37,509 nucleotides of DNA, from the NCBI RefSeq assembly GCF_009833125.1, contig NZ_QRCC01000007.1:1-37509 (forward strand). The letters are read 5' to 3'. The position numbers were made by a program, and so were the translations under genes. Within the stretch, counting starts at the first letter, position 1. Each line of letters opens with the position of its first letter. The notes below the pieces were generated by a model. The model searched no databases and was not told where the DNA came from. It saw only the letters and a program-made list of their open reading frames with translations. The stretch is from Nitrosomonas sp. HPC101. GTDB lineage: Bacteria; Pseudomonadota; Gammaproteobacteria; Burkholderiales; Nitrosomonadaceae. Shown here in pieces: positions 31,437 through 37,509 of this stretch.

Positions 31437-31631
31437 TTAGTATTGCCCATCCTTTTTCAGAAACTCAGTTTGATGATTTACTACCACCTCCATACTCATA
31501 TCTCCCTTAATCGTTAACCTGGCCTTGCAGCCATAAATCGCTAACGACTCATCCCTCCTCAACTTAACAAACAAATCCCGCCCCGCGGGTTTTTCGTTGC
31601 CTGGAAATCTACTCAGAATTAATTCAAGTGG
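31437..31631 (-). other. Coding-like fragment just upstream of the kinase
   Basis: A 64-codon open stretch without an ATG start ends in TAA at 31437, six bases before the kinase ATG. It reads LILSRFPGNEKPAGRDLFVK, LRRDESLAIYGCKARLTIKG and DMSMEVVVNHQTEFLKKDGQ. The composition is protein-like. Possible starts are an ATT or CTG near 31619-31616, or an ATG at 31493 with GGGAG at a good distance (18 codons only). It may be a truncated gene, a gene with an unusual start, or an upstream leader of the kinase. Confidence 0.4.
31577..31594 (+). terminator. Possible intrinsic terminator ahead of the YjzC-like gene
   Basis: CCCGC-CCC-GCGGG followed by TTTTT gives a 5-bp GC stem, 3-base loop and a T run on the plus strand. 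No clear plus-strand gene lies upstream, so the hairpin may instead shield the small gene at 31682 from read-through, or be a by-product of the coding-like fragment on the minus strand. Confidence 0.4.
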
Positions 31632-31681
31632 CTAATTCTTTCTGCCGTTTTAATTGATACCCTAACTGAAAGGAGATCAAA

Positions 31682-31852
31682 ATGACCAAAGACAGCAAAA
31701 CGGTAAAACCAGGCGAGAAAGTAAAGGATTCTGGGATCTACAAAGATCAGAGTGGTAAGAAAGCCACGATGGTCAAAGGAGAACCAGCGCCACCTACAAG
31801 TGGAAAAGGGCAAACCTGGAAGCAGGTTGTGGATACCAATCCTAAAAATTAA
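31682..31852 (+). CDS. Small YjzC-like protein, 56 aa
   Basis: ATG at 31682 has an excellent AAGGAG site seven bases upstream. The protein begins MTKDSKTVKPGEKVKDSGIY, continues KDQSGKKATMVKGEPAPPTS and ends GKGQTWKQVVDTNPKN. The pattern KPGEKxxDSGIYxD, then a Lys/Gly-rich turn, matches short YjzC-like proteins of unknown function. Its end overlaps the convergent 101-aa gene by four bases. Small stand-alone genes like this often travel with prophages. Confidence 0.75.
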   Translation: MTKDSKTVKPGEKVKDSGIYKDQSGKKATMVKGEPAPPTSGKGQTWKQVVDTNPKN

Positions 31853-32154
31853 TCGGTCAATAGAGAGCTGGCCGCAGATTTTAATTCCTTGGCCAGCCTG
31901 GCTTTATTTTCCGGCGTAAGGTCAATCCCATCAATTTGCAACCGCATTCCCTCTTCGGAATGAGAAAAATGAAAAGCATATTCATATAATCCCCGTGTTT
32001 TCAAAAGCTCCGATGCCACCCTTTTAAGATCCTTAACAATACGATCTCTATTCTCAGCACTATTCTCAACATCAAAAACTTCAAACCAGAATCCGTTGTC
32101 GTCATGGAAACATCTGACGCTGTATTGGACCGGCTTTTCTCCCTCCCTATTCAT
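31849..32154 (-). CDS. Hypothetical protein, two similar halves
   Basis: The 101-aa protein begins MNREGEKPVQYSVRCFHDDN and ends ENKARLAKELKSAASSLLTD. The halves share a build, a strand followed by a charged helix: SAENRDRIVKDLKRVASELL versus TPENKARLAKELKSAASSLL. No family is recognised. It is convergent with the YjzC-like gene. Confidence 0.55.
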   Translation of the reverse strand: MNREGEKPVQYSVRCFHDDNGFWFEVFDVENSAENRDRIVKDLKRVASELLKTRGLYEYAFHFSHSEEGMRLQIDGIDLTPENKARLAKELKSAASSLLTD

Positions 32155-32303
32155 TTCATCATCCCAAAGTTTTCGAGCAACACCTTATACCTCACCAGCG
32201 CTAGATAAGTTCCCCCGGGTTTTTTGTTGTCTTTTCCTGACTTTGACGAACACGAGGGTTCAATAGGATTAATGTTCCATTCAATCGAACAAAGGAGGGA
32301 GGA

Positions 32304-32657
32304 ATGAAAAGAGATATGGATCTGGTAAGAAAGATATTGCTGAAAGCAATTGCTGAACAACACGGATATACAAACGGAAACCCTTCTATCGAAGGGGTCT
32401 CCGATGAACAAGTGGGCTATCATGTCTGGCTGATGGAGCAAGCCGGACTGGTCCATGCAATAATCCCAGGAGGGCTCACTTCAGAGAGCCCTTATGCCAT
32501 TCTGGTTTCCCCGACATGGAATGGACATGACTTTGCCGATGCAGCAGTAGATAACAAGATTTGGAAGAAAGCCATGAGAACCGTCCTTAAAGAAGGGAAA
32601 TCGTTCACTTTTTCTTACCTGAAGCATTGGCTGGAGTCACAAATCCCTCCCATGTAA
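32304..32657 (+). CDS. DUF2513 family protein
   Basis: The 117-aa protein matches the DUF2513 pattern: MKRDMDLVRKILLKAIAEQH at the start, then VSDEQVGYHVWLMEQAGLVH, TWNGHDFADAAVDNKIWKKA and a C-terminal helix. The ribosome site GGAGG is seven to ten bases upstream. DUF2513 proteins are common in prophages and mobile elements and look like small winged-helix proteins; the function is unknown. The 3' end overlaps the convergent 192-aa gene by 53 bases. Confidence 0.82.
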   Translation: MKRDMDLVRKILLKAIAEQHGYTNGNPSIEGVSDEQVGYHVWLMEQAGLVHAIIPGGLTSESPYAILVSPTWNGHDFADAAVDNKIWKKAMRTVLKEGKSFTFSYLKHWLESQIPPM

Positions 32658-33183
32658 CCAGAAAAATCCCAGATCTGGAATTTATTAACTCCTCCAGATC
32701 CATAACGCAATCACGCACATTGTCTGCACCATGCTGAAGCGCAACCTTCCCGTATTCGGTAACCTGCAATGCAGCAGCGGCTTGCTTGCATTCTATTCGA
32801 CGTTTCCATTCACCAATGATCTTCTCAAGGAAATGGGTATTTAATACTGTCGTGCCCACTTGCCAATTTTGATCCCATGACGCCTCATCCCTCCAGGCAC
32901 TAAGATTTGAATCATCATCTGATTTTTTGAGCATTTCTGCCAGCTGCTCAACCTGAACAGGCTCAGGGAAAAGCGGCAATTCTTCCGGCAACCCCGGAAT
33001 CTCCAGATCAATATCTTTCAGAAGAATCTCCAGCTTCACCACGGCGAATTTACCACCCTCTATCACAACATCTGCTTTCCTCGCACCTGCAACCATGTAC
33101 TGGTCCAGAACAACCAGCGCATGACAAGTACGATCTTCATTCAGGGATTTGATCTTCAGTCGTATCGGTTTCAGTTCTTTCAT
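32605..33183 (-). CDS. Hypothetical phage protein, 192 aa
   Basis: The start at 33183 has AAAGGAG nine bases upstream. The first ~70 residues are beta-rich (LKPIRLKIKSLNEDRTCHAL, KADVVIEGGKFAVVKLEILL). The middle is acidic, and the C-terminal part is helical (THFLEKIIGEWKRRIECKQA). No membrane span or signal peptide is seen and no family is recognised. The 3' end overlaps the DUF2513 gene on the other strand. Confidence 0.6.
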   Translation of the reverse strand: MKELKPIRLKIKSLNEDRTCHALVVLDQYMVAGARKADVVIEGGKFAVVKLEILLKDIDLEIPGLPEELPLFPEPVQVEQLAEMLKKSDDDSNLSAWRDEASWDQNWQVGTTVLNTHFLEKIIGEWKRRIECKQAAAALQVTEYGKVALQHGADNVRDCVMDLEELINSRSGIFLVTWEGFVTPANASGKKK

Positions 33184-33413
33184 AAAAACTCCTTTGGTTT
33201 TGTTTGTTGCCTGCTACCACCCGGCTACCCGCTCGCCCATTTCCTGAAGGCTGGGGGGATTCTTCTGGGTAAGAAATATCCATTCACCTATGGGCTATTT
33301 CCGTTATTCGTCAACCAAAAATCGATTTGTCAACCAGATTCCTTGGGCTTTTCCTTGTGTTTGTCAACTAGCCCTCAGAATGGGGGGGGTGATCCCTGGG
33401 GATGTTTAATATT

Positions 33414-33430
33414 TTAAACAAATTGTTTGA
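33414..33430. promoter_or_regulatory. Operator TTAAACA-AAT-TGTTTGA
   Basis: This matches the cro/cI operator at 27711-27727 in both arms except for one base (TGTTTGA instead of TGTTTAA). Its centre lies 24 bp from the next site at 33438-33454, so two repressor dimers could bind side by side. Confidence 0.6.
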
Positions 33431-33437
33431 CTCATAT

Positions 33438-33454
33438 TTAAACATAGTGTTTAA
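33438..33454. promoter_or_regulatory. Operator TTAAACA-TAG-TGTTTAA
   Basis: The arms are identical to the cro/cI operator at 27711-27727, with a different 3-bp spacer. The site lies 33 bp ahead of the first gene of the right-arm operon, where it could overlap the promoter. It is likely bound by the same prophage repressor. Confidence 0.65.
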
Positions 33455-33486
33455 TTATTCACATGCAACATTAAACAGGAGCCCCC

Positions 33487-33663
33487 ATGAACACCAAACC
33501 TTTAATCCCCTTCCTGGTGAAGCTGTACCAGTCCGACAAGAAATATCAATACACCGGGCTGTTCAGCTCAACCTTTGCCGCCATTGAAGATGCCAAGGCG
33601 CGCTTTGGTATGGGTATCGCGTTTGCCACTCCCATCAACCAAAGCAGAGGAGTGAAAGCATGA
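33487..33663 (+). CDS. Small first gene of the right-arm operon, 58 aa
   Basis: ATG at 33487 is preceded by AGGAG five bases upstream. The protein starts MNTKPLIPFLVKLYQSDKKY and continues QYTGLFSSTFAAIEDAKARF. It ends in GMGIAFATPINQSRGVKA. The stop overlaps the next start (ATGA). No family is recognised. Coupling and codon use support a real gene. Confidence 0.65.
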   Translation: MNTKPLIPFLVKLYQSDKKYQYTGLFSSTFAAIEDAKARFGMGIAFATPINQSRGVKA

Positions 33664-33797
33664 AAACAATCCTGACAAACCTGATCATCGCTGCAATAGC
33701 TGCCACGGTTGGAATAGTGATGATGGATGTATTCCTGTCAATCATGGAGCAGTTCGATCTGATCGGAAACTTGCTCGAAAACACAGGCAGGAGGTAA
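33660..33797 (+). CDS. Small membrane protein, 45 aa
   Basis: The gene begins at ATG 33660, overlapping the previous stop by four bases. It encodes MKTILTNLIIAAIAATVGIV, then MMDVFLSIMEQFDLIGNLLE. Residues ~5-22 are a membrane span. Its 3' end contains the GGAGG ribosome site of the next gene. Function unknown. Confidence 0.6.
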   Translation: MKTILTNLIIAAIAATVGIVMMDVFLSIMEQFDLIGNLLENTGRR

Positions 33798-33801
33798 CCA
33801 A

Positions 33802-34110
33802 ATGACTACCAGAGAGGAGTTTGAGAAGTTTGTCGGTTCATTGTGGGACTTCTCGCTAAACAGCGATGGTGAATATCAAGAGCTTTACGTTGCTGGTGCC
33901 TTTGCTGCGTTCTGTCAAAAACAGAAGGAAATCGACGCACTCAAGGCTGAGATTGAGAGGCTGAAACCAGCACAGATACTACCACTATCAATCTCTAGGC
34001 AACTGCTCGGAAAGATAGTCGATGAAATTTTCGACGGCACGATTGAGGACTGTAGCGTTATTGAGGATATTTATCGGGTTATCGCTGCTCACCACCGGGA
34101 GCAGCCATGA
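33802..34110 (+). CDS. Hypothetical protein with short coiled coil
   Basis: The 102-aa protein starts MTTREEFEKFVGSLWDFSLN. A central helix KQKEIDALKAEIERLKPA (residues ~39-56) can form a coiled coil. GGAGG lies eight bases ahead of the ATG. The stop overlaps the next gene by four bases. Small proteins of this type (an EALKAExExLK helix) are common in early prophage operons, with unknown roles. Confidence 0.65.
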   Translation: MTTREEFEKFVGSLWDFSLNSDGEYQELYVAGAFAAFCQKQKEIDALKAEIERLKPAQILPLSISRQLLGKIVDEIFDGTIEDCSVIEDIYRVIAAHHREQP

Positions 34111-34361
34111 ATAATTTTCTAGCGTTTATTGGATGCATCGCATTAGTTCTATTTTTTCTGGCTATCTTGTTCCATGGAAAGGTAGAGCTGCAGCTGGACA
34201 GCACAGACGATCATGTCACAGGGAAACGATCTGGGATGAGAATTCTGGTAGATCATGAGACCGGCCTGCAATACCTGAATACGTTTCCAGGTGGCCTAAC
34301 CCCACGCCTTGATGCAGATGGAAAGCACATGCGCACCACCGACGAGGAGGTGACGAGATGA
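34107..34361 (+). CDS. Membrane-anchored DUF6440-like protein
   Basis: The 84-aa protein has an N-terminal membrane span (residues ~4-22, FLAFIGCIALVLFFLAILF). A DUF6440-like part follows (MRILVDHETGLQYLNTFPGG, then LTPRLDADGKHM). The pattern D-x-E-T-G-x-x-Y-L followed by GGLTPxLDxDGK is the family core. Function is unknown. It overlaps both neighbours by four bases, so translation is coupled. Confidence 0.72.
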   Translation: MNNFLAFIGCIALVLFFLAILFHGKVELQLDSTDDHVTGKRSGMRILVDHETGLQYLNTFPGGLTPRLDADGKHMRTTDEEVTR

Positions 34362-34852
34362 ACAAAGAATCTTTCACCTATTATGCTGAACGAACTGCAG
34401 TAATCGCCCTGCTTGCTGGCATTACCTGGCTGGTCATGATCATAGTAACCGCACCTGATCGCAATGAGAAGCCAGAAGATTCTATTGGCGGAGATATATG
34501 CATCACTGATGATGCCCCTGAATACGTCGCTTTCGGAATTCCTTATGACGAACTGTTCCCACCCGGCTATGAGTACGGCAAGGATGGTGAAATCATCACA
34601 GACCCACTGCCAAAACCGACTACGCGCCACTCAACAGACCCCGATAAGCACATCGGCTACCCAACCTCGCCATGGATAGCACAGAGCATGGCCGGCCAAA
34701 CCCCGCCCGTGCTCTACTGGCCAGCGCCAGCATACAGGCAAACGGTGAGGAAATCTGGCAAGCCATGTGCTGATAAATATAAGCCAGTGGCAGAGCCAGG
34801 GATCCTTGCATTAATCGGAGCCGCACTGCTGGCTGCGGGAGTAATGAGATGA
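34358..34852 (+). CDS. Membrane protein with PEP-CTERM-like end
   Basis: The 164-aa protein has a membrane span at about 13-30 (VIALLAGITWLVMIIVTAP). A polar middle with GIPYDELFPPGYEYGKDGEI follows. The C-terminal VAEPGILALIGAALLAAGVM plus Arg resembles the PEP-CTERM sorting tail (Pro-Glu-Pro, hydrophobic stretch, basic end). The first residue of the motif is changed (AEP). If real, an exosortase of the host could process it. No other family is recognised. Confidence 0.6.
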   Translation: MNKESFTYYAERTAVIALLAGITWLVMIIVTAPDRNEKPEDSIGGDICITDDAPEYVAFGIPYDELFPPGYEYGKDGEIITDPLPKPTTRHSTDPDKHIGYPTSPWIAQSMAGQTPPVLYWPAPAYRQTVRKSGKPCADKYKPVAEPGILALIGAALLAAGVMR

Positions 34853-35190
34853 GAAACGTCAAGCTGTGGACGAAGGATGATGTAGAGATCCTCATGTATC
34901 TCCGGGCCAGAGGCGTGTTCGTGAAGGATATCGCTAAAGAGCTTGGCAGAACAGAAAACGCGGTTTGGAAAAGGATGGAGCGTCTAGAGCTGATACCAAA
35001 AGGGAAAAGGAAGGCCACGACCAACACCACACGCCGGATCAGAAAAACAGTTGATAAGGAAAACCTTTATTCGTTCTCAAATGCACAAACTGGAAGAATC
35101 TGCAGGCAGCAACGGCAAGCCTTCATATTCCTGGAAAAGGCAATGAATAGTTATTGCCAGGGGAAACACAGCCATGTCCATATTTCTTGA
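34849..35190 (+). CDS. HTH (SANT/GcrA-like) DNA-binding protein
   Basis: The N-terminal part of this 113-aa protein is a clear Myb/SANT-like HTH at residues ~6-48 (LWTKDDVEILMYLRARGVFV, KDIAKELGRTENAVWKRMER). The C-terminal part is basic and probably binds DNA less specifically. GcrA-like and similar proteins regulate phage early genes or cell-cycle promoters. The start overlaps the previous stop (ATGA). It may act on this operon; that is inference. Confidence 0.68.
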   Translation: MRNVKLWTKDDVEILMYLRARGVFVKDIAKELGRTENAVWKRMERLELIPKGKRKATTNTTRRIRKTVDKENLYSFSNAQTGRICRQQRQAFIFLEKAMNSYCQGKHSHVHIS

Positions 35191-35374
35191 GCCCGCCGAC
35201 GTTGCTGAGCTAACCGGGCGCAGATTGAAGTCTGCCCAGGTAAAGCAGTTGCGAACCATGGGAATACTGTTTTACCTCAATGCTTCCGGCCGCCCGATCG
35301 TTCCCAAGTCAGCGGTTGAGGGCCGGAAGGAAGATGCATTCGTCAGGCAGAAATGGCAACCGAATGGAATATGA
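35174..35374 (+). CDS. DUF4224 family protein
   Basis: The 66-aa protein fits DUF4224: FLEPADVAELTGRRLKSAQV, QLRTMGILFYLNASGRP and PKSAVEG. DUF4224 proteins are small, found in prophages near integrase or early genes, and probably bind DNA. The gene overlaps its upstream neighbour by 17 bases and has AGGGG near the start. Confidence 0.82.
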   Translation: MSIFLEPADVAELTGRRLKSAQVKQLRTMGILFYLNASGRPIVPKSAVEGRKEDAFVRQKWQPNGI

Positions 35375-35670
35375 ACAATAGAGATCAAAACATGAGCATA
35401 GAAGACACACTGGCCGAACGTGGAAGTCGTTATGGTGATTTCAGCGTGCACGCGAGGATCGCCCAGGCACTCCAGAACGTTATGAGGTATCACACCTGTG
35501 ATAACTGGCACAACTTATCCTATGTCCAGAAGCAAGCACTGACAGTCATCGCCGACAAAATCGCACGCATATTATCGGGAGATCCCAACTACGCAGACAA
35601 CTGGCACGACATACAGGGATATGCCCGCCTGGCCGAGGAGAGACTTCCAAGAAGTGACAGAGGACGGTAA
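35371..35670 (+). CDS. DUF6378 domain protein
   Basis: The 99-aa protein is read from ATG 35371, which overlaps the DUF4224 stop by four bases. The core is SIEDTLAERGSRYGDFSVHA, QKQALTVIADKIARILSGDP, then NYADNWHDIQGYARLAEE. This is the pattern of the DUF6378 family, seen in many phages (LxERGxxYGDF and KIxRILxGDPxxxDxWxDIxGYA). The function is not known. The next gene starts eight bases downstream. Confidence 0.82.
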   Translation: MNNRDQNMSIEDTLAERGSRYGDFSVHARIAQALQNVMRYHTCDNWHNLSYVQKQALTVIADKIARILSGDPNYADNWHDIQGYARLAEERLPRSDRGR

Positions 35671-35677
35671 GCGGACA

Positions 35678-36013
35678 ATGAAACTCGAAGAAATCAAAAT
35701 ACAGCTTAGAGCATGGCAAGAGACTATATCTGACCTGGAAGACCAGCTGGATGCCTTGTCAAAAATCGTGCAGGCGTGCCCGGAATCACCCCTGATCAAT
35801 GCAATCCATCGGATCGAATCCAGATATACAAGATCGGTTGCAAGGCTGGTTGGTGATGATAACGAATGGCTGGATTGGTACTGGCTGGAGGTGGACATGG
35901 GCTCTAAAGAGCACAACACAGTCACACTGAATAACGGTGATGACGTGCGCAACATCAAAACAACCGACGACCTCGCCCAGTTGATATACGATCTGGCGGA
36001 CGGGCAGAACTGA
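35678..36013 (+). CDS. Hypothetical acidic protein with coiled coil
   Basis: The 111-aa protein is read from ATG 35678 (MKLEEIKIQLRAWQETISDL). An in-frame ATG at 35621 would overlap the DUF6378 gene. The N-terminal ~40 residues can form a coiled coil. The middle holds DDNEWLDWYWLEVDMGSKE, and the end is DDLAQLIYDLADGQN. No family is recognised. It precedes the excisionase gene in the operon. Confidence 0.6.
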   Translation: MKLEEIKIQLRAWQETISDLEDQLDALSKIVQACPESPLINAIHRIESRYTRSVARLVGDDNEWLDWYWLEVDMGSKEHNTVTLNNGDDVRNIKTTDDLAQLIYDLADGQN

Positions 36014-36021
36014 TAGCGACC

Positions 36022-36306
36022 ATGGTTGCAAATTACGTAACAATCGATAAATTTTGTTCTGAAACCGGATATACGCCGAATGCTGTCAGAGCAAAAATTG
36101 CTCGCGGTGACTGGGTCAGAGGGAAGGAGTACACTAAAGCGCCGGACGGACGGATCTTAATCAATATCAGTGGGTATATTTCATGGGTGGAAACAAGTAT
36201 CCAGGTGTCAGAGCCGCAAGTGAGTCATCGATCGAAATCGACTTCTATTACAACGGCCAGCGTTGCCGGGAGCGTATCAACCTCAAGCCCACCCCCGCTA
36301 ACCTAA
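36022..36306 (+). CDS. Excisionase-like protein
   Basis: The folded part of this 94-aa protein (residues ~4-58) matches excisionases with a MerR-like winged helix: YVTIDKFCSETGYTPNAVRA, KIARGDWVRGKEYTKAPDGR and ILINISGYISWVET. The remaining Ser/Thr-rich tail overlaps the integrase gene in another frame. Excisionase bends DNA at the attachment site and steers the integrase to excision. It lies directly before int, as is common. Confidence 0.85.
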   Translation: MVANYVTIDKFCSETGYTPNAVRAKIARGDWVRGKEYTKAPDGRILINISGYISWVETSIQVSEPQVSHRSKSTSITTASVAGSVSTSSPPPLT

Positions 36307-37337
36307 AGAAGGCATCCCAGCACCGAGCGGCCGTTCTGAATGCGATTGATAACGGTAGCTTTGACTACTCGTACACTTTCCCACGATCTAAAAATGCGGA
36401 TAAGTTTGCACCAACACAGTACACGGTAAAGTCGTATCTAACCGAATGGCTGGCAAACAAAAGGCCAACTATCAAAGCGAGCACTTACAAAGATTACAGT
36501 AAGACCATTAACTTAATTATCCAGCAGTTTGGTTCAAAATTACTAGGCACCTTAACACGCGGTGATGTGCGCACATGGATAGCCAACATGAGCTGCTCGA
36601 ACAAACGACTATCCAATATCTTAAGCACACTGCGAACCGCATTGGAAGATGCCCAGCGTGACGGGCTGACACCGGATAACCCGATCTACAACTGGACATA
36701 TCGGCGAAATGAAGCACCAAAGACCATCGGCTATGTAGAGCCTTTCACAAAGGAAGAACAGGAACTGATTGTATCGACAGCCACTGGCCAGATACGCAAC
36801 CAGATCATTACTTCCTTTTGGACCGGTATGCGACCATCAGAATTGATCGCTTTAGAATGGGCTGATATTGACTTCGATAATAAGAAAATACAGGTAACTA
36901 AAGCAATCACTGACGCAAGTCGCATGGAGGAGACTACTAAAACCAAGGCCGGAACAAGAGAGATTGATATGCTTCCACCGGTAGAGCAAGCACTTAAAGA
37001 TCAGAAGCAATACACACTGCTTCAGAAAAGCAAAGTATTCCATAACCCGTTAACCAGCAAGCCATGGGATGGTAGTCAGCAGATAAGAAAAACCTGCTGG
37101 ACACCTCTGCTTAAAAAAGCCGGAGTGAAGTACAGAAACCCATACCAGACACGACACACTTACGCATCGATGATGCTATCGGCTGGAGAACAGTTAGCTT
37201 GGGTATCTACTCAGATGGGACACTCAAATGTGCTGGTTACTATTAATACCTATGCGCGCTGGATACCTGGAGATGGCGGTCAAGGGAGTAAAGCTCTCAA
37301 AATGTTTGGTATGGATATGGTCATCAATGGCAAATAA
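36183..37337 (+). CDS. Tyrosine integrase
   Basis: The 384-aa protein has an N-terminal arm-binding part (GVRAASESSIEIDFYYNGQR, CRERINLKPTPANLKKA, NGSFDYSYTFPRS), as in DUF3596-type integrases. A SAM-like core-binding domain lies at ~78-170. The catalytic domain has Arg217 in TGMRPSELIALEW, a Lys in TKTKAGTREIDMLP, Tyr321-Gln-Thr-Arg324 in the HxxR position, His347 in QMGHSN and the nucleophile Tyr357 in INTYARWIPG. It recombines attP with the tRNA-Pro gene. Its start lies inside the excisionase gene in another frame. The left end of the prophage is the tRNA side, so int is at the far end. Confidence 0.93.
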   Translation: MGGNKYPGVRAASESSIEIDFYYNGQRCRERINLKPTPANLKKASQHRAAVLNAIDNGSFDYSYTFPRSKNADKFAPTQYTVKSYLTEWLANKRPTIKASTYKDYSKTINLIIQQFGSKLLGTLTRGDVRTWIANMSCSNKRLSNILSTLRTALEDAQRDGLTPDNPIYNWTYRRNEAPKTIGYVEPFTKEEQELIVSTATGQIRNQIITSFWTGMRPSELIALEWADIDFDNKKIQVTKAITDASRMEETTKTKAGTREIDMLPPVEQALKDQKQYTLLQKSKVFHNPLTSKPWDGSQQIRKTCWTPLLKKAGVKYRNPYQTRHTYASMMLSAGEQLAWVSTQMGHSNVLVTINTYARWIPGDGGQGSKALKMFGMDMVINGK

Positions 37338-37341
37338 GTGT

Positions 37342-37356
37342 TTGTTTAATAAACAA
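37342..37356. repeat. Palindrome TTGTTTA-A-TAAACAA before the right repeat
   Basis: A perfect 7-bp inverted repeat sits between the integrase stop and the right attachment repeat. It is AT-only in the stem apart from one G/C pair and has no U tract, so a terminator is doubtful. It may be an integrase or excisionase site, or a weak relative of the TTAAACA operators. Confidence 0.35.
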
Positions 37357-37359
37357 TAT

Positions 37360-37509
37360 CCGGAGGTTCAAATCCTCTCACCCCGACCAAACATTTAAAT
37401 AAAATCAATAGTTTATGCAATAGAACCAGACTGAGTCTTCTCTGTTTTAGTCATGTTTTTGCATCGCTTGGTCAGCTTTTTGGTCAGCATTTTTTACTTG
37501 TACTTGAAC
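37360..37509 (+). repeat. Right attachment repeat (attR) with tRNA-Pro 3' fragment
   Basis: Positions 37360-37509 repeat the left end at 14-163. The first 30 bases (37360-37389) duplicate the T arm, acceptor strand and CCA of tRNA-Pro, with no upstream tRNA part, so this is a fragment. The two TTGGTCAGC motifs occur at 37468-37476 and 37480-37488. The window ends inside the repeat. Confidence 0.9.

Larger units (their letters stand above)
33184..33486. promoter_or_regulatory. Control region of the right-arm operon
   Basis: This 303-bp gap has no convincing gene. It contains three copies of GTCAAC (near 33310, 33329 and 33364), a run of G's near 33382-33388 and, at 33414-33454, two operator palindromes. 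A further TGTTTAA half-site lies at about 33403-33409 and a TTAAACA half-site at 33471-33477, next to the AGGAG of the first gene. It most likely holds the promoter and operators of the rightward small-gene operon. Confidence 0.6.

Noticed and set aside
31577..31594. A confident terminator for the kinase/HIRAN operon.
   Set aside because: The T run is on the plus strand, while those genes are on the minus strand and the hairpin is upstream of them. It is listed only as a possible plus-strand terminator.
32211..32226. A second terminator, CCCGGG followed by T6.
   Set aside because: The stem is only a self-complementary hexamer without a proper loop, too weak to call.
32151..32456. A 101-aa minus-strand frame overlapping the DUF2513 gene.
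   Set aside because: Its first half is the antisense of the DUF2513 gene. Only the final ~30 codons look protein-like, and there is no supporting start site.

Overview
This window is a complete lambdoid prophage of siphovirus type (lambda-like terminase, portal and long-tail genes), bounded by direct repeats at its two ends. The left edge starts inside a tRNA-Pro gene with anticodon CGG (positions 1-43). The last 30 bases of that tRNA plus 120 bases downstream recur at the right edge (14-163 and 37360-37509, two mismatches). The element therefore sits in the 3' end of tRNA-Pro, with integrase and excisionase at the far right. The host is a Gram-negative bacterium: there are Rz/Rz1 spanins with an outer-membrane lipoprotein. 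A betaproteobacterium such as Nitrosomonas is plausible, but this rests on general impression and is not proven by the sequence.

Minus-strand late block, read from 23.5 kb down to 0.25 kb. A 65-aa protein and a minor-tail-Z-like protein precede TerS and TerL, a small Mor-like HTH protein, a DUF6148 protein and the portal. An S49 protease follows, with a nested scaffold start, then a decoration protein and a Mu gpT-like major capsid protein. The head-tail joining proteins, tail terminator, tail tube, tail chaperone (with a T TTT TTT frameshift site) and tape measure come next. The tail tip includes three consecutive genes with Ig-like ends, a hub protein, fibre proteins and a lectin-like protein. 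The block ends with an M15 endolysin, a holin and nested Rz/Rz1.

Early and regulatory block, 23.5-28.5 kb. Six GTTACG iterons face six inverted copies across an AT-rich centre, next to an 817-aa primase-helicase. This looks like the replication origin. A HigB/HigA-type toxin-antitoxin pair runs against the flow of the block. CII-like and Cro-like proteins diverge from a CI/LexA-like repressor. A 17-bp operator-like palindrome, TTAAACA-N3-TGTTTAA, lies between cro and cI. It recurs twice at 33.4 kb in front of the right-arm operon, in the manner of lambda OR and OL.

Cargo block, 28.5-33.2 kb. It holds a membrane protein, the tail end of an IS3-family element, a decayed thermonuclease gene and several small genes. 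The most interesting part is a translationally coupled pair: a HipA/HipT-like kinase and a protein that appears to join the HipA N-terminal subdomain to a HIRAN DNA-binding domain. I treat this as the best candidate for an undescribed toxin-antitoxin or defence system.

Right arm, 33.4-37.3 kb. Overlapping small genes (DUF6440, HTH, DUF4224 and DUF6378 types, plus one protein with a PEP-CTERM-like end) lead into xis and int, probably as one transcript starting at the 33.4 kb operators.
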